From NCBI GenBank assembly GCA_963786805.1, contig CAWBAK010000005.1, forward strand, positions 186,001 through 250,000: a DNA stretch of 64,000 nt. Direction: 5' to 3'. Positions 24,702 through 33,978 of the stretch are shown here, one piece after another. The notes beneath the pieces are model-generated. The model was not told where the DNA came from and searched no databases. It was given only the letters and a program-made list of their open reading frames with translations. The number at the start of each line of letters is the position of its first letter. Position 1 is the stretch's first letter. The stretch comes from CALGFI01 sp963786805 (lineage in GTDB: Bacteria; Actinomycetota; UBA4738; HRBIN12). Made by a program: the position numbers and the translations under genes.

Positions 24702-26344
24702 CTATCGGCCCCGATGCTCCGGCCGACCGACGATCACGCCTTCGTGGCCACGCAACTCGAGACGTCCCGTCCCTGGAGTTGAGACCTCGCCGACCGTGGA
24801 AAGCAGGACGTCCTCGCCCGCCGGAACCTCCACCTCGCGGGGCTCTTCGCCGAAGTTGAGGTGGACCTGCACCGTCCCATCGGGGTGGGAGCGCTCGAAC
24901 GAGAAGACGCCTTCCGGAGCGGGCAGGGTTCGATACGCGCCGACCGCGAGCGCAGGGGTCTCCTTCCGCAGCCGAACCAGCGAGCGGAACAGGTTCAGCA
25001 CGCTGTCGGGGTCCTCTCGCTGCACCTCGACGGTCATCGCCGGATCGTCCGACGCGAGCGGCAGCCACGGTTCCGACTCGGAGAAGCCGGCGTTGGGACC
25101 GGGTGACCACTGCATCGGCGAGCGAACGGGAAGACGGTCCAACGACGTTCCGAGGGCGGCCTGGGGATCCGGGAACGCCGCCTTCGATGTGGGGACGACG
25201 GCGTTCGGGAGTCCGAGCTCGTCCCCGTAGTACCAGGTCGGGCGTTCCGCGGAGCGTCAGCAGGAGCATGTGAAGGAGCCGGACCCGCTCCGGTCCGACC
25301 CGGCTCGCGATGCGCGGGAAGTCGTGGTCCCCGAGCAGCCAGTTCGGCCACGCGCCTTCGGGCAGCACCGCTTCGTACGCCTCGACCTCGGCTCGAACCG
25401 CATCGGCGGTCCACTCGGGGAGCTCGGTCAGCGCGAAGTTGTGCGGCATGTGCGCCTCGTCGAGATCCGCACCGTGGTAGGTCACGGCTCGGGCGGGAGG
25501 CAGGACCAGCTCCGCGATCATGACCCGATCGGGGTACTCGTCGATCACCGCGCGCAGCGAACGCGCTCGGTCGTGCGCATCCGGGCCGTCCTCGGAGTGG
25601 ACGCGGTGCAGCTTGAGTCGCGACGGCAGCGCGTCGTGCCAATCGGGGTTCGGTGGGTTGTCTCGGAGCTCCGGGTCCTTCCCGAGGAGCCACAGCACGT
25701 CGACCCGGAACCCGTCGACGCCCCGGTCGAGCCAGAACCGCATCGCGTCGTGGATCGCTGCCTGCACCTCCGGGTTGTCCCAGTTCAGGTCCGGCTGCCC
25801 CGGATCGAAGGAGTGCAGGTACCACTTGCCCGGCGGATCGAGGTAGCGCCACGCCGGGCTCGCCGAAGTAGCTCACCCAGTTGTTCGGACGCGATCCGTC
25901 GGGCCGGCCCTCGCGCCACACGTACCAGTCGTGCCGCGCGCTGTCGGGGTCCCTGCTCTCGAGGAACCACGAGTGTTGGTCGGAGGTGTGGTTCGGGACG
26001 AGATCGAGGATGAGCTTGATCTCGCGCTCGTGCAGCGCCGCGACGAGCGCGTCGAAGTCCTCCAACGTCCCGAACGCCGGGTGGATGTTGCGGTAGTCGG
26101 AGATGTCGTAGCCGAGGTCCACGTCCGGCGACGGATAGATCGGCGAGAGCCAGACGGCGTCGATCCCGAGCCACGCGAGGTAGTCGGCCTTCTCGCGGAT
26201 GCCGGCGAGGTCGCCGACGCCGTCACCGGACGCATCGCGGAAGCTCCGCGGATAGATCTGGTAGACGATGCCGCGCTGCCACCAGGTCGGCTCGTCGGGA
26301 ACCCAGAGCTTTCCGCGCTCCCCTGTTCGCGAGGTCTGTTCCAT
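24702..26344 (-). CDS. GH13 alpha-glucosidase-type glycosidase, two apparent frameshifts
   Basis: About 546 residues after removing two surplus bases. From the ATG at 26344: WWQRGIVYQIYPRSF, GDGVGDLAGI, DYLAWLGIDAVWLSPIYPSP, then LILDLVPNHTSDQHSWF. The frame breaks near 25854-25858, resumes with AAIHDAMRFWLDRGVDGFRV (nucleophile Asp), VMIAELVLPP (acid/base Glu) and LLGDHDFPRI, breaks again near 25233-25241, and ends with the beta-sandwich domain (LNLFRSLVRLRKETPAL). This is the oligo-1,6-glucosidase/alpha-glucosidase branch of GH13, which releases glucose from maltooligosaccharides or isomaltosides. The usual GNHD motif reads GDHD here. The frame is open into the upstream VOC gene, but I think that fusion is an artefact of a lost stop. 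Confidence 0.88.
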
Positions 26345-26358
26345 ACCCACGGCTCGAC

Positions 26359-26726
26359 CTAAGGCCGGCTGGAAGAGCTCGACCGCGTTGCCGGAGGGGT
26401 CCTCCAGCACGATCTGGCTCCCGCCGGGACCGATGACGATGTCGCCGCGGAAGCGGACGCCGGCGGCACGGAGCCTCGTCACCTCGGCCTCGATGTCGTC
26501 GACCTCCAGGGCGATCCGGTTCCAACCGCCGGGCTCGGGCTGCGCGCCGTCGGGCATCGGGCGCGCCGCGGAGCTTGCCGGCCCGGAGAGCCACAGCGGC
26601 GTCTCGTCGATGGACGACGATCGCGAAGGCCGGACCCATCTGCTGCTCGAGCTCGAAGCCCAGGAGGCCCGTGTAGAACGCGACCGCGTCGTCGACGTCG
26701 TTCACGAGGTAGCGGAATGCAACCAC
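26359..26726 (-). CDS. VOC (glyoxalase/bleomycin-resistance) family protein, frameshifted
   Basis: About 121 residues after removing two surplus bases. The N-terminal half reads FRYLVNDVDDAVAFYTGLLG and ends near 26600-26610, where the frame shifts; the second half reads GGWNRIALEVDDIEAEVTRL, VRFRGDIVIGPGGSQIVLED and PSGNAVELFQPA. These are the two beta-alpha-beta-beta-beta modules of the vicinal oxygen chelate fold, with metal residues at the ends of strands (His/Glu). The normal stop appears to be a TAG at 26361-26359 lost by one extra T in CCTTAG. Members include glyoxalases, dioxygenases and antibiotic-binding proteins; the reaction here is unknown. Confidence 0.8.
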
Positions 26727-26732
26727 GGCTCG

Positions 26733-26738
26733 ATGCTA
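26733..26738 (-). promoter_or_regulatory. -10-like element for leaderless VOC gene
   Basis: TAGCAT, six bases before the GTG start; the same hexamer and spacing as at uvrB. Confidence 0.45.
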
Positions 26739-26825
26739 GCGGGTCAGGCTCGTCTCCCACCGGATGGGGCTTCCGCATGGCTTACGCTCACGAGTTGTCG
26801 GATGCGCCGAGTGCGAGGAGGAACC

Positions 26826-27246
26826 GTGGCCATCGCCGTACCGGAGAGGGCGATCCATCCAGCGCTGCTTCGAGCACGGGGAGGAACGGGCCCGAAGCGC
26901 CCAGAATCGGATCGCCGATGCGATCACGAGGTTCGCGGGGTCGATGTGGTTCGTCTATCTCCACATCGTCTGGTTCTCGGTCTGGATCGGTCTGGGCGTC
27001 GAGCGGTACCCATACGGGTTGCTCACGATGATCGTGTCGCTCGAGGCCATCTTCCTGTCGACCTTCGTGATGATCAGCCAGAACCGACAGGAGGACGCGC
27101 GAAGGCACCTGGCGGATCAAGAGTGGGAGGTGGTGCAGTCCGAGGAACGGCAGAACGAGGAGCTGATCGGCATCTCGAGCCAGATCCTCGATCTGACGAA
27201 GGCGATCCACGAGTTGACCCTGGCGCACACCGAGAGGTCCAGGTGA
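26826..27246 (+). CDS. DUF1003 membrane protein, one apparent frameshift
   Basis: About 139 residues after dropping one G from the GGG at 26848-26850. The GTG at 26826 has GAGGAGG just upstream. The body reads QNRIADAITRFAGSMWFVYLHIVWF, then a second membrane segment (GLLTMIVSLEAIFLSTFVMI) with SQNRQEDARRH after it and a C-terminal coiled-coil-like tail. This is the DUF1003 pattern: two transmembrane helices, cytoplasmic ends, unknown function, sometimes found near cyclic-nucleotide or stress genes. Without the frameshift correction the N-terminus is unrelated sequence. Confidence 0.85.
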
Positions 27247-27250
27247 GCGT

Positions 27251-27340
27251 TGGTGTCGGAGACAGGATTTGAACCTGCACGGGCCGTAAAGCCCACTAGG
27301 CCCTCAACCTAGCGCGTCTACCAAGTTCCGCCACTCCGAC
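27251..27340 (-). tRNA. tRNA-Leu (anticodon GAG), CCA encoded
   Basis: A seven-pair acceptor stem (GTCGGAG/CTCCGAC), A discriminator and encoded CCA frame the gene. The anticodon arm CTAGG-TTGAGGG-CCTAG places GAG at 34-36, reading CUC and CUU leucine codons. A long variable arm (GGGCTTTACGGCCC) confirms the class II, leucine type, and the T-arm holds GGTTCAAATCC. It lies 42 bases beyond the secG stop, a common actinobacterial neighbour. Confidence 0.97.
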
Positions 27341-27363
27341 GGGAGCGAAGGGGATTCTATCAA

Positions 27364-27381
27364 CCGGGTTTGGGGGCCCGG
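27364..27381. terminator. Weak hairpin after secG
   Basis: CCGGG and CCCGG with an 8-base loop, directly downstream of the secG stop on the minus strand. The stem is only five pairs, so support is weak. Confidence 0.3.
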
Positions 27382-27382
27382 C

Positions 27383-27610
27383 CTACTTCCACTGCCAGGA
27401 AAGCCAGAAGGTGCTCAGCCCGAAGATCACGGCCGTGACGACGGTGATCCGGTCCAGCCGCCGCTCGAGGGCGGTGCCGCCGGTGAGCGTGGACGATCCC
27501 CCTCCGAACATGTCCGAAAGCCCGCTCCCCTTGCCCGAGTGCAGCAGGATGAACACGATCAGGAACAGGCTGGAGATGATGTTCAGCACGAGCGCGACGA
27601 CGTCGAGCAC
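27383..27610 (-). CDS. secG: Preprotein translocase subunit SecG
   Basis: 75 residues with two transmembrane helices (VALVLNIISSLFLIVFILLH and VVTAVIFGLSTFWLSW) joined by a glycine-rich loop, SGKGSGLSDMFGGG, the SecG signature. SecG assists SecYE-dependent export. In most actinobacteria secG directly follows tpiA; here 12.3 kb of peptide-transport genes lie between. TAAACT six bases before the GTG suggests its own leaderless promoter. Confidence 0.95.
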   Translation of the reverse strand: MLDVVALVLNIISSLFLIVFILLHSGKGSGLSDMFGGGSSTLTGGTALERRLDRITVVTAVIFGLSTFWLSWQWK

Positions 27611-27616
27611 CGGGTC

Positions 27617-27622
27617 AGTTTA
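27617..27622 (-). promoter_or_regulatory. -10-like element for leaderless secG
   Basis: TAAACT, six bases before the GTG, within the 20-base gap after the transporter ATPase gene. Confidence 0.45.
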
Positions 27623-27630
27623 CCGGCCGC

Positions 27631-28692
27631 TCAGGCCGATGGCCCGAGATCGAGCACGGCCCGGTCCTCGAGTGGGTAATGGCAGGCGGCCACCTGTCCG
27701 GGGTGGTGCGGGAGGAGGACCGGCTCCTCCTCGCGGCACCTGGGGAACTGGGCGTTCGGGCACCGCGGGTGGAACCGGCATCCCGAGGGCGGGTCGATCG
27801 GGCTCGGCACGTCGCCCTCGAGCACGATCCGCTTCTTGTGGCTGGCGAGGTCCGGGTCGGCGATCGGGACGGCCGACAGGAGCGCGCCGGTGTAGGGGTG
27901 CTTCGGGTTCCGGTAGAGCGTGGGCCCCGTGGCCATCTCGACGACCTTGCCGAGGTACATGACGGCGACGCGGTCCGAGACGTGCTTGACGACCGACAGG
28001 TCATGCGCGATGAAGATGTAGGTCAGGCCGAACTCCCGCTGGAGCTTCTCGAGCAGGTTGATGATCTGGGCCTGGATCGAGACGTCGAGCGCCGACACCG
28101 GCTCGTCGCACACGATCAGCTTCGGCCGCAGGGCGAGGGCCCGGGCGACACCGATCCGCTGCCGCTGCCCACCGGAGAACTCGTGCGGATACCGGTTGTA
28201 GTGCTCGGGGTTCAGACCGACCAACTCCATCAGCTCTTGCACGTTCTTCTTCACGTCGCCCTTGGGCACCGTGTGATGGATCCGGAACGGGTCGGCGATG
28301 ATCGATCCGATCGTCTTGCGGGGGTTGAGCGACGCGTAGGGGTCCTGGAAGATCATCTGCATCTCGCGGCGGAGGGGACGCATCTTCCGCCGGCCGTAGG
28401 CCGTGTACTCCTCGCCCTCGAAGAACAGACGGCCTTCGGTCGCGTCGTACACCTTCATGATGAGCCGCGCCAGCGTGGACTTCCCGCAACCGGTCTCCCC
28501 CACCAGGCCGAGCGTCTCGCCCGGATAGACCTCGAGGTCGATCCCGTCGACCGCGTGCACCTGTCCGATCTTCTTCTGGAAGATCACCCCACGCGTGATC
28601 GGGAAATGCTTCTTCACGCCCTCGAGCCGAAGCAGCGGCGTCGATCCCGGCGATCCGGCCGGCCGTTCCCGCTCCTGCACCGAGACCGTCAT
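27631..28692 (-). CDS. Oligopeptide ABC transporter ATPase (DppF/OppF type), system 1
   Basis: 353 residues. Walker A GETGCGKS, Q-loop FQDPYASLNPRKT, signature FSGGQRQRIGV and Walker B LIVCDEPVSALD identify the nucleotide-binding subunit; the C-terminal oligo_HPY extension has CRFHPRCPNA with four cysteines that in relatives hold an iron-sulfur cluster. Its ATG overlaps the system-1 DppD stop (ATGA), so the two ATPases are coupled. It powers import of peptides (or nickel, glycans) captured by the lipoprotein at 30826-32718. Confidence 0.95.
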   Translation of the reverse strand: MTVSVQERERPAGSPGSTPLLRLEGVKKHFPITRGVIFQKKIGQVHAVDGIDLEVYPGETLGLVGETGCGKSTLARLIMKVYDATEGRLFFEGEEYTAYGRRKMRPLRREMQMIFQDPYASLNPRKTIGSIIADPFRIHHTVPKGDVKKNVQELMELVGLNPEHYNRYPHEFSGGQRQRIGVARALALRPKLIVCDEPVSALDVSIQAQIINLLEKLQREFGLTYIFIAHDLSVVKHVSDRVAVMYLGKVVEMATGPTLYRNPKHPYTGALLSAVPIADPDLASHKKRIVLEGDVPSPIDPPSGCRFHPRCPNAQFPRCREEEPVLLPHHPGQVAACHYPLEDRAVLDLGPSA

Positions 28693-29732
28693 GCCCGCTG
28701 GAGCACCTCTTCCCGGAAGATGCGCTCCTTCTCCGAGAGCGCGAGGTGACAGGCCGACGCGTGGACGCCATCGGGCGATTGGAGCTCGGGCTCCTTCGTG
28801 CGGCAGATGTCCATCACGTACGGGCACCGTGGATGGAACGCGCACCCGGGCGGAACGAAGATCAACGACGGCGGCTGTCCTTTGATCGGCTTGAGGTCCT
28901 GGACCTCGCTGTCCAGCCGAGGGATGGACTGCAGGAGTCCCCAGGTATAGGGGTGATGGGCGCCGTAGTAGATGTCGCGCGTGTTCCCGCTTTCCGCGAT
29001 CCTCGCGGCGTACATGACGTTGATGTGGTCGCAGTACTCGGCGACCACTCCGAGGTCGTGCGTGATGAGCACCACGGCCGTCCGGAACTCCTGCTTCAGG
29101 CGGTCGATCAGCTCCAGGATCTGCGACTGCACGGTCACGTCGAGCGCCGTCGTCGGCTCGTCCGCGATCAAGAGGTCCGGGTTCAACGCGAGCGCCATCG
29201 CGATCATCGCCCGCTGGCGCATGCCGCCGGAGAACTCGTGCGGGTACTGCCGGGCGCGCTCCGCGGGCTTGGGGATGCCGACCGTTTGAAGCATGTCGAT
29301 CGCGCGGTCCCACGCCTCCTTCTTATGCATCTTCTCGTGCGCGCGGATCCCCTCCACGATCTGCTGACCCACCGTGTAGAAGGGGTGCAGCGACGTCATG
29401 GCGTCCTGGAACACCATCCCGATCCGCTTGCCGCGCAGGTGCCTCAGCTCCTCGTCGGGCAGTTTGAGCAGGTCCTGGCCGTCGAAGATCACCTCGCCGT
29501 CGAGCTTGGCGTCCTTGGAACGGATGAGGCCCATGACGGTGAGGAACGTGACGCTCTTGCCCGATCCCGACTCCCCCACGACCCCGAGCGTCTCCCCCGG
29601 GTAGATCTCGAACGAGACGCCGTTCACCGCCTTGACGACGCCGTCCGGCGTGTCGAAGTGCACCTTCAGATCTCGCACACGCAGCAGCGGCTCCCCGACC
29701 GCCCCTTCCCGGCCGTGCGTTGAGGAGCTCAT
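28689..29732 (-). CDS. Oligopeptide ABC transporter ATPase (DppD/OppD type), system 1
   Basis: 347 residues. Walker A GESGSGKS, Q-loop FQDAMTSLHPFYTVG, signature FSGGMRQRAMI and Walker B LLIADEPTTALD, then the C-terminal CAFHPRCPY cysteine segment. Pairs with the DppF subunit just downstream as a heterodimer. ATG overlaps the DppB stop. The usual DppC gene is missing from this position and is instead at the head of the unit (32747-33820). Confidence 0.95.
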   Translation of the reverse strand: MSSSTHGREGAVGEPLLRVRDLKVHFDTPDGVVKAVNGVSFEIYPGETLGVVGESGSGKSVTFLTVMGLIRSKDAKLDGEVIFDGQDLLKLPDEELRHLRGKRIGMVFQDAMTSLHPFYTVGQQIVEGIRAHEKMHKKEAWDRAIDMLQTVGIPKPAERARQYPHEFSGGMRQRAMIAMALALNPDLLIADEPTTALDVTVQSQILELIDRLKQEFRTAVVLITHDLGVVAEYCDHINVMYAARIAESGNTRDIYYGAHHPYTWGLLQSIPRLDSEVQDLKPIKGQPPSLIFVPPGCAFHPRCPYVMDICRTKEPELQSPDGVHASACHLALSEKERIFREEVLQRA

Positions 29733-30694
29733 GCGTACTTCACCCTCGGATCCAGGAACGCGTACAGGACGTCGATCACCAGGCTCATGATGGTGACGCC
29801 GAGGCCGGCGAACACGACGACCGCCAGGATGACCGGCAGGTCTCCGTTCCCCACGGCCCGCACGACGTACGTGCCGAGCCCCGGGAGGTTGAACACCGTT
29901 TCGGTGATGATGGCGCCGCCGAGCAGGGTTCCGAAGTCGACCCCGAACAGCGACACGACCGGCGTGAGGCTCGAGCGGAGGGCGTGACGGTAGATGACCT
30001 TGCGCTCCGAAAGGCCCTTGGCTCGGGCGGTCCGGATGTAGTCCTCGTTGAGCGTCTCCAACAGGTTGCTCCGCACCATGCGCGCGTAGAACGCCGCGAA
30101 CAGCAACGCGAGCACGAACCACGGCAGGATGAAGTGCATGAACCACTGCGGGGGGTCCTCGCCGATCGCCACGTACCCGGTTCCGGGCAAGATCTCGAGT
30201 TGCTGCCAGAAGATCCACAGCGCCATGAGCCCCAGCCAGAACACAGGAGCCGACACACCGAGCAGCGCGAATCCCATCGCTGCCCGGTCCGCGATCTTCC
30301 CGCGGTTGAGCGCGGAGATGATCCCGATCGCGACGCCCAAGACCAGCCACAGGACGGCCGCGCCGACCGCGAGCTGGAACGTGACCACCGCCCGCTCCAG
30401 GAGCACCGGCTTGATCGGCGACCGTGTCAGGAACGAGAAGCCGAACCCCGGCCAGCCGTACTCGTCACCGATGAACAGGCGCTTGAGGAACAGCAGGTAC
30501 TGGACGGGAGCCGGTTGATCGAGGCCGAGGGATTCCTTGACCTGGGCGATGAGCCGCGGGTTCGGCGCGCGCCCGGCGAACAGGATCGACGGGTCCGTCG
30601 GAGGCATCACGAAGAAGATGATGAACGTGAACAGCGTGATGAGGACGACGAGCAGGAGCACCCACAGCAGCCGTCGGATCAGGTATCTGCCCAT
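29729..30694 (-). CDS. Peptide ABC transporter permease (DppB type), system 1
   Basis: 321 residues from the ATG at 30694, which has GAGGGG upstream; in-frame codons before it are not conserved. It starts MGRYLIRRLLWVLLLVVLIT, the DppB first helix, and carries further helices around 100-130, 135-155, 190-210 and two near the C-terminus, with the ATPase-contact loop DYIRTARAKGLSERKVIYRHALR. It forms half of the import channel. Confidence 0.95.
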   Translation of the reverse strand: MGRYLIRRLLWVLLLVVLITLFTFIIFFVMPPTDPSILFAGRAPNPRLIAQVKESLGLDQPAPVQYLLFLKRLFIGDEYGWPGFGFSFLTRSPIKPVLLERAVVTFQLAVGAAVLWLVLGVAIGIISALNRGKIADRAAMGFALLGVSAPVFWLGLMALWIFWQQLEILPGTGYVAIGEDPPQWFMHFILPWFVLALLFAAFYARMVRSNLLETLNEDYIRTARAKGLSERKVIYRHALRSSLTPVVSLFGVDFGTLLGGAIITETVFNLPGLGTYVVRAVGNGDLPVILAVVVFAGLGVTIMSLVIDVLYAFLDPRVKYA

Positions 30695-30770
30695 CGACCC
30701 CTCGCCACGACCTCCGATCGCCAACGGATGGCGACGTCGTCGATCCTAAGTGTTCGAGGTGCGAGCAGGA

Positions 30771-30797
30771 GAGCCGCCCCCCATGCGGGGGCGGCTC
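30771..30797. terminator. Strong hairpin between binding-protein and permease genes, system 1
   Basis: GAGCCGCCCCC pairs perfectly with GGGGGCGGCTC around a CATGC loop. It lies 29 bases after the binding-protein stop on the minus strand and 77 before dppB. With no T-run, it probably acts as an attenuator or 3'-stabilising stem giving more binding protein than permease. Confidence 0.65.
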
Positions 30798-30825
30798 CGC
30801 TGCTTCCGATCTTCGTGCCCGGCCT

Positions 30826-32718
30826 TTAGACCTGCGCCGATGTATCGACCGCCACCTTGGAGAACGCGGTGGTTCCCGCGAACTGGTCGAAGTCCCAGGC
30901 GGTGACCGCCGGACCGATCGTCGTGATGATCGTGGGCCACAGGTACGGGACCCACGGGACGATGTCCTCCATCAGCCTCTCGTCCAGGGCGACCCAGCAC
31001 TGGTTCGTGGCGTCGAGGTCCCCTTCGAGCGCGACCTGCTTGCAGTTGTCGATGTCCGCGTCCACGCTCTCGACGTCCTCGAACTCGATGCCGCACTCGT
31101 CGGCCTTGTCCTGTGTGAGGCCCACGAGCGAGTAGTTGTAGTTCCCCTCGCACGCGATCCCCCGGCCGTCGAACAGGAACCCGACGAACGAAGACGAGTC
31201 GGGGAAGTCCTTCCCCCAGCCCGGGTTCATCCCGACGGGCGTCTCGTTCGAGACGGTCTGGATGATCGTGTAGTGGTCCTCCGCCTCGCGGACGTCCACC
31301 TCGATGCCGATCTGGGCGAACGAGTCGACCACGACCGCCTCGGACTCCGTCCACGGCGACGTGTTGCGGTTCACCATGACGACCCCGCTGCATTCCGGCG
31401 CGTCGCACAGGCCGTCGCCGTCGGTGTCGTACACGGACTGCCGCATCTCGTCCTTGGCGGCATCCAGGTCCCCGCCGAAGTTCGGGGTCGCGTACGGGTC
31501 GTACTCCTCGCTCGTCGGGCTCCCACCGGTCAGCGCCGGGGGCTGGATGTGCGTGGCGATCTCGCCGTTGATGTCGCCACCCCACGCCTGCAGGATGCCG
31601 GCCTTGTCCATCACCAGGTTCGCGGCCTTGCGAACGTGGATGTCGTCGAAGGGTGCGGCCGCCAGGTTCATGGTGATGTACCAGGTCCGGTCGTCCTGAC
31701 CGGTCTTGAGCAACGGCTGCAGGGCCTCGTCCGTCGAGTACCGCTGCAGGACGTCCGCCGGCGGGTTCCCCGATCCGACGTGTCCGTCGAGCTCGCCGCG
31801 CTCGATCTTGTCGAAGATGTCGGCGAGGTTGGTGTTGAGGTCGATCCGGATCTCGTCGACGTTGTTCTCCCGCACCTCGAGGCTGTCCGTCGCCGGGTCG
31901 TAGTCCGGGTTGCGGACGAAGTACGAGTGGTCCTCGGGGTCGAACCCCGCGATCGGGCCGGAGGCCGTCAACGCGTCACAGCTCGAGGCGTCGAGCGCGT
32001 CCGTTCCCTCGTACATGTACGGACCCGACGAGATGACGTAGCGCCCGTACTCACCGGCCTCGGTGAAGCATCCGGCGACCTCTTCCGGCATGGGACCGGC
32101 GGCCGGCATGGCCACGAGGAACTCGAATTCCGGTGCGACCCTCGTCAGGTGGAAGATGATCGTCTTCTCGTCCGGCGTCTCGATCCCGGGGATCCCACCG
32201 GCTCCCGGGTCCTCGCCGAGCTCGAACCCGTCGATCAGGCCGTAGTAGTAGAACCCGTACTGGGCGACGAGCGATTCCGTCGCCATCCGCCGGAACGCGA
32301 ACTCGACGTCCGCCGAGGTGATCTCGCGGCTGAGCGGTGGGCCGAACATGATGCCGTCCTTCAGGTGGAAGGTGTACGTCAGCCCGTCCGCGCTCACCTC
32401 AGGGAAGTCCTCGGCGAGGTCGGGAACCAGTGAGTTCCCGTTCTCACCGCTCGAGTGGTAGTAGGTCAACAGGGTTCGGTCCAGCAGGTTCGACAGGATG
32501 CCGAACGACAGGCCCAGGTACTCCCCCGTCGGATCGCCACCGCTCGTGTACGCGATGCCGTCGGTCTCGACGCGATAGGTGCCGCCACCCTCGGCGACCG
32601 TGTCGCCGGATGGTCCGGTGGCGCCGCCGTCGTCGTCGCCGTCTCCGCCGCAGGCCGCACCGATCAACACCAGCACCACCAACAGCACGCTTACCGGAAA
32701 GAGATGTCCCTTCCTCAC
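30826..32718 (-). CDS. Peptide ABC transporter substrate-binding lipoprotein, system 1
   Basis: 630 residues; a GTG start with GAGGGGG upstream. The signal peptide ends in LIGAAC (Cys23), followed by an Asp/Gly-rich linker. The rest is a solute-binding family 5 protein: LVPDLAEDFPEVSADGLTYT, FHLKDGIMFGPP, ISSGPYMYEG and IHVRKAANLVMDKA are standard landmarks. Near residues 427-437 a calcium-loop-like DTDGDGLCD sits in an insert with a cysteine pair. It captures peptides or similar ligands outside the membrane for the DppBCDF importer. Unusually it lies between dppC and dppB. Confidence 0.94.
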   Translation of the reverse strand: MRKGHLFPVSVLLVVLVLIGAACGGDGDDDGGATGPSGDTVAEGGGTYRVETDGIAYTSGGDPTGEYLGLSFGILSNLLDRTLLTYYHSSGENGNSLVPDLAEDFPEVSADGLTYTFHLKDGIMFGPPLSREITSADVEFAFRRMATESLVAQYGFYYYGLIDGFELGEDPGAGGIPGIETPDEKTIIFHLTRVAPEFEFLVAMPAAGPMPEEVAGCFTEAGEYGRYVISSGPYMYEGTDALDASSCDALTASGPIAGFDPEDHSYFVRNPDYDPATDSLEVRENNVDEIRIDLNTNLADIFDKIERGELDGHVGSGNPPADVLQRYSTDEALQPLLKTGQDDRTWYITMNLAAAPFDDIHVRKAANLVMDKAGILQAWGGDINGEIATHIQPPALTGGSPTSEEYDPYATPNFGGDLDAAKDEMRQSVYDTDGDGLCDAPECSGVVMVNRNTSPWTESEAVVVDSFAQIGIEVDVREAEDHYTIIQTVSNETPVGMNPGWGKDFPDSSSFVGFLFDGRGIACEGNYNYSLVGLTQDKADECGIEFEDVESVDADIDNCKQVALEGDLDATNQCWVALDERLMEDIVPWVPYLWPTIITTIGPAVTAWDFDQFAGTTAFSKVAVDTSAQV

Positions 32719-32746
32719 GCTTTCCCCCTCTCGATCGTCCTCAACG

Positions 32747-33820
32747 TCATTCCGATGCCGTTCCGAGCGCGTTCGCTCTCGTCGTCGACCTCACTCCCTC
32801 CTCGTCCTCCGATCCTTCCGCTTTCCTCTTCGCGGCCTTCGTCGACATGCGCGGGTCCAGAGCGTCCCGCAGCCCGTCGCCGACGAGGTTGAACGCCAAC
32901 GTGGTCAGGACGAGGAACAGTCCCGGGAAGAACATCGCCCACCACGCGATCTCGAAGATCGGGGCCGCCTGGGCGATCTGCCGTCCCCACTCCGCCGTCG
33001 ATTCCGGCACCCCGAGACCGAGGTAGGAGAGCGACGCGGCGAAGATGATGTTGCTCGGGATGATCAGCGTGGAGTAGACGATGATCGGCGCGATGAGGTT
33101 CGGCAGCACTTCCCGGAACATGATCGTGATGTTGCCGGCTCCCAGGACCCGGTTGGCCTCGATGTAGTCGCGCTCTCGGATCGACAGGGTCTGTCCCCGG
33201 ACCAACCGGGCGATGTTCGGCCAGCTGAACAACGCGATCACGAAGATGACCACCGGGACCCCCGGCTTGATCAATCCGCCGAGGCACCCTTCCTTCGCGC
33301 GGGAGCACGTGGACACGATGCCGATCGCGAACAGCAGGAGCGGCATCGAGAGCATGACGTCGACCCCGCGTGAGATCGCCGTGTCGACCCAGCCTCGGAA
33401 GTAGCCGGCCACCATCCCGAGCACGACGCCGATCGCCACGGCGATCGTGGTCGCGAACAGGGCGATGATCAGCGAGGTGCGGATCCCGTAGATCACCCGG
33501 ACGAACAGGTCGCGCCCGACCCGGTCCGCGCCGAACCAGAACTGCGCGTTCGGACCCTTGGGGAGACCGAACTCGTTGAGCATCACGTCCGAGAAGCGCT
33601 CGCCCACGCCGTGGTGCACGACGTACTTCGCGATCAGGCCCGCGGTCAGCGCGAGCAGGACCAAGATCGCGATGACCGCGATGCCCGCGAGCGCGGCCCG
33701 GTCGGAGCGGAACCGCAACCAGAAGAGCTGTCCGGGAGACTTGCCGACGACCTCCGGACTCGGGTCCGCCGAAGCGTCCTCGGACGGTCCGGCGGTGACC
33801 TCTGCCTGCAGTTGGGACAT
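32747..33820 (-). CDS. Peptide ABC transporter permease (DppC type), system 1
   Basis: 357 residues from the ATG at 33820. A long cytoplasmic N-terminus precedes the first helix (ALAGIAVIAILVLLALTAGL); FGADRVGRDLFVRVIYGIRTSL is the DppC signature, and the ATPase-contact loop is DYIEANRVLGAGNITIMFREVLPN. A periplasmic insert CSRAKEGC has two cysteines. The C-terminal tail is highly charged. A probable promoter lies upstream, so this gene heads the second transporter unit. Confidence 0.94.
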   Translation of the reverse strand: MSQLQAEVTAGPSEDASADPSPEVVGKSPGQLFWLRFRSDRAALAGIAVIAILVLLALTAGLIAKYVVHHGVGERFSDVMLNEFGLPKGPNAQFWFGADRVGRDLFVRVIYGIRTSLIIALFATTIAVAIGVVLGMVAGYFRGWVDTAISRGVDVMLSMPLLLFAIGIVSTCSRAKEGCLGGLIKPGVPVVIFVIALFSWPNIARLVRGQTLSIRERDYIEANRVLGAGNITIMFREVLPNLIAPIIVYSTLIIPSNIIFAASLSYLGLGVPESTAEWGRQIAQAAPIFEIAWWAMFFPGLFLVLTTLAFNLVGDGLRDALDPRMSTKAAKRKAEGSEDEEGVRSTTRANALGTASE

Positions 33821-33858
33821 CCGGCGTTCGCATCTCCAGTGTTGGGAGCGACCGAGGC

Positions 33859-33888
33859 ATCCTAGCGACGGCCCGAAGGGACGGGCAA
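33859..33888 (-). promoter_or_regulatory. Probable promoter of peptide transport unit 1
   Basis: TTGCCC and TAGGAT separated by 18 bases, with about 30 bases from the expected transcription start to the dppC ATG. A GCCCG/CGGGC pair lies in the spacer. It occupies the 158-base gap between the two transporter units. Confidence 0.5.
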
Positions 33889-33978
33889 CCGGCTCACGAG
33901 CACATATACGCTGGCCGCTCTCCCGGAAGATTGCGCCCTCCGGAGCGCCGATCGGCCGTGCCTGTCCCGAGGCCGGGC

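Noticed and set aside
26223..26557. Out-of-frame continuation of the VOC start
   Set aside because: After about residue 40 the frame becomes arginine-rich with no VOC features; the true frame continues after one base is removed.
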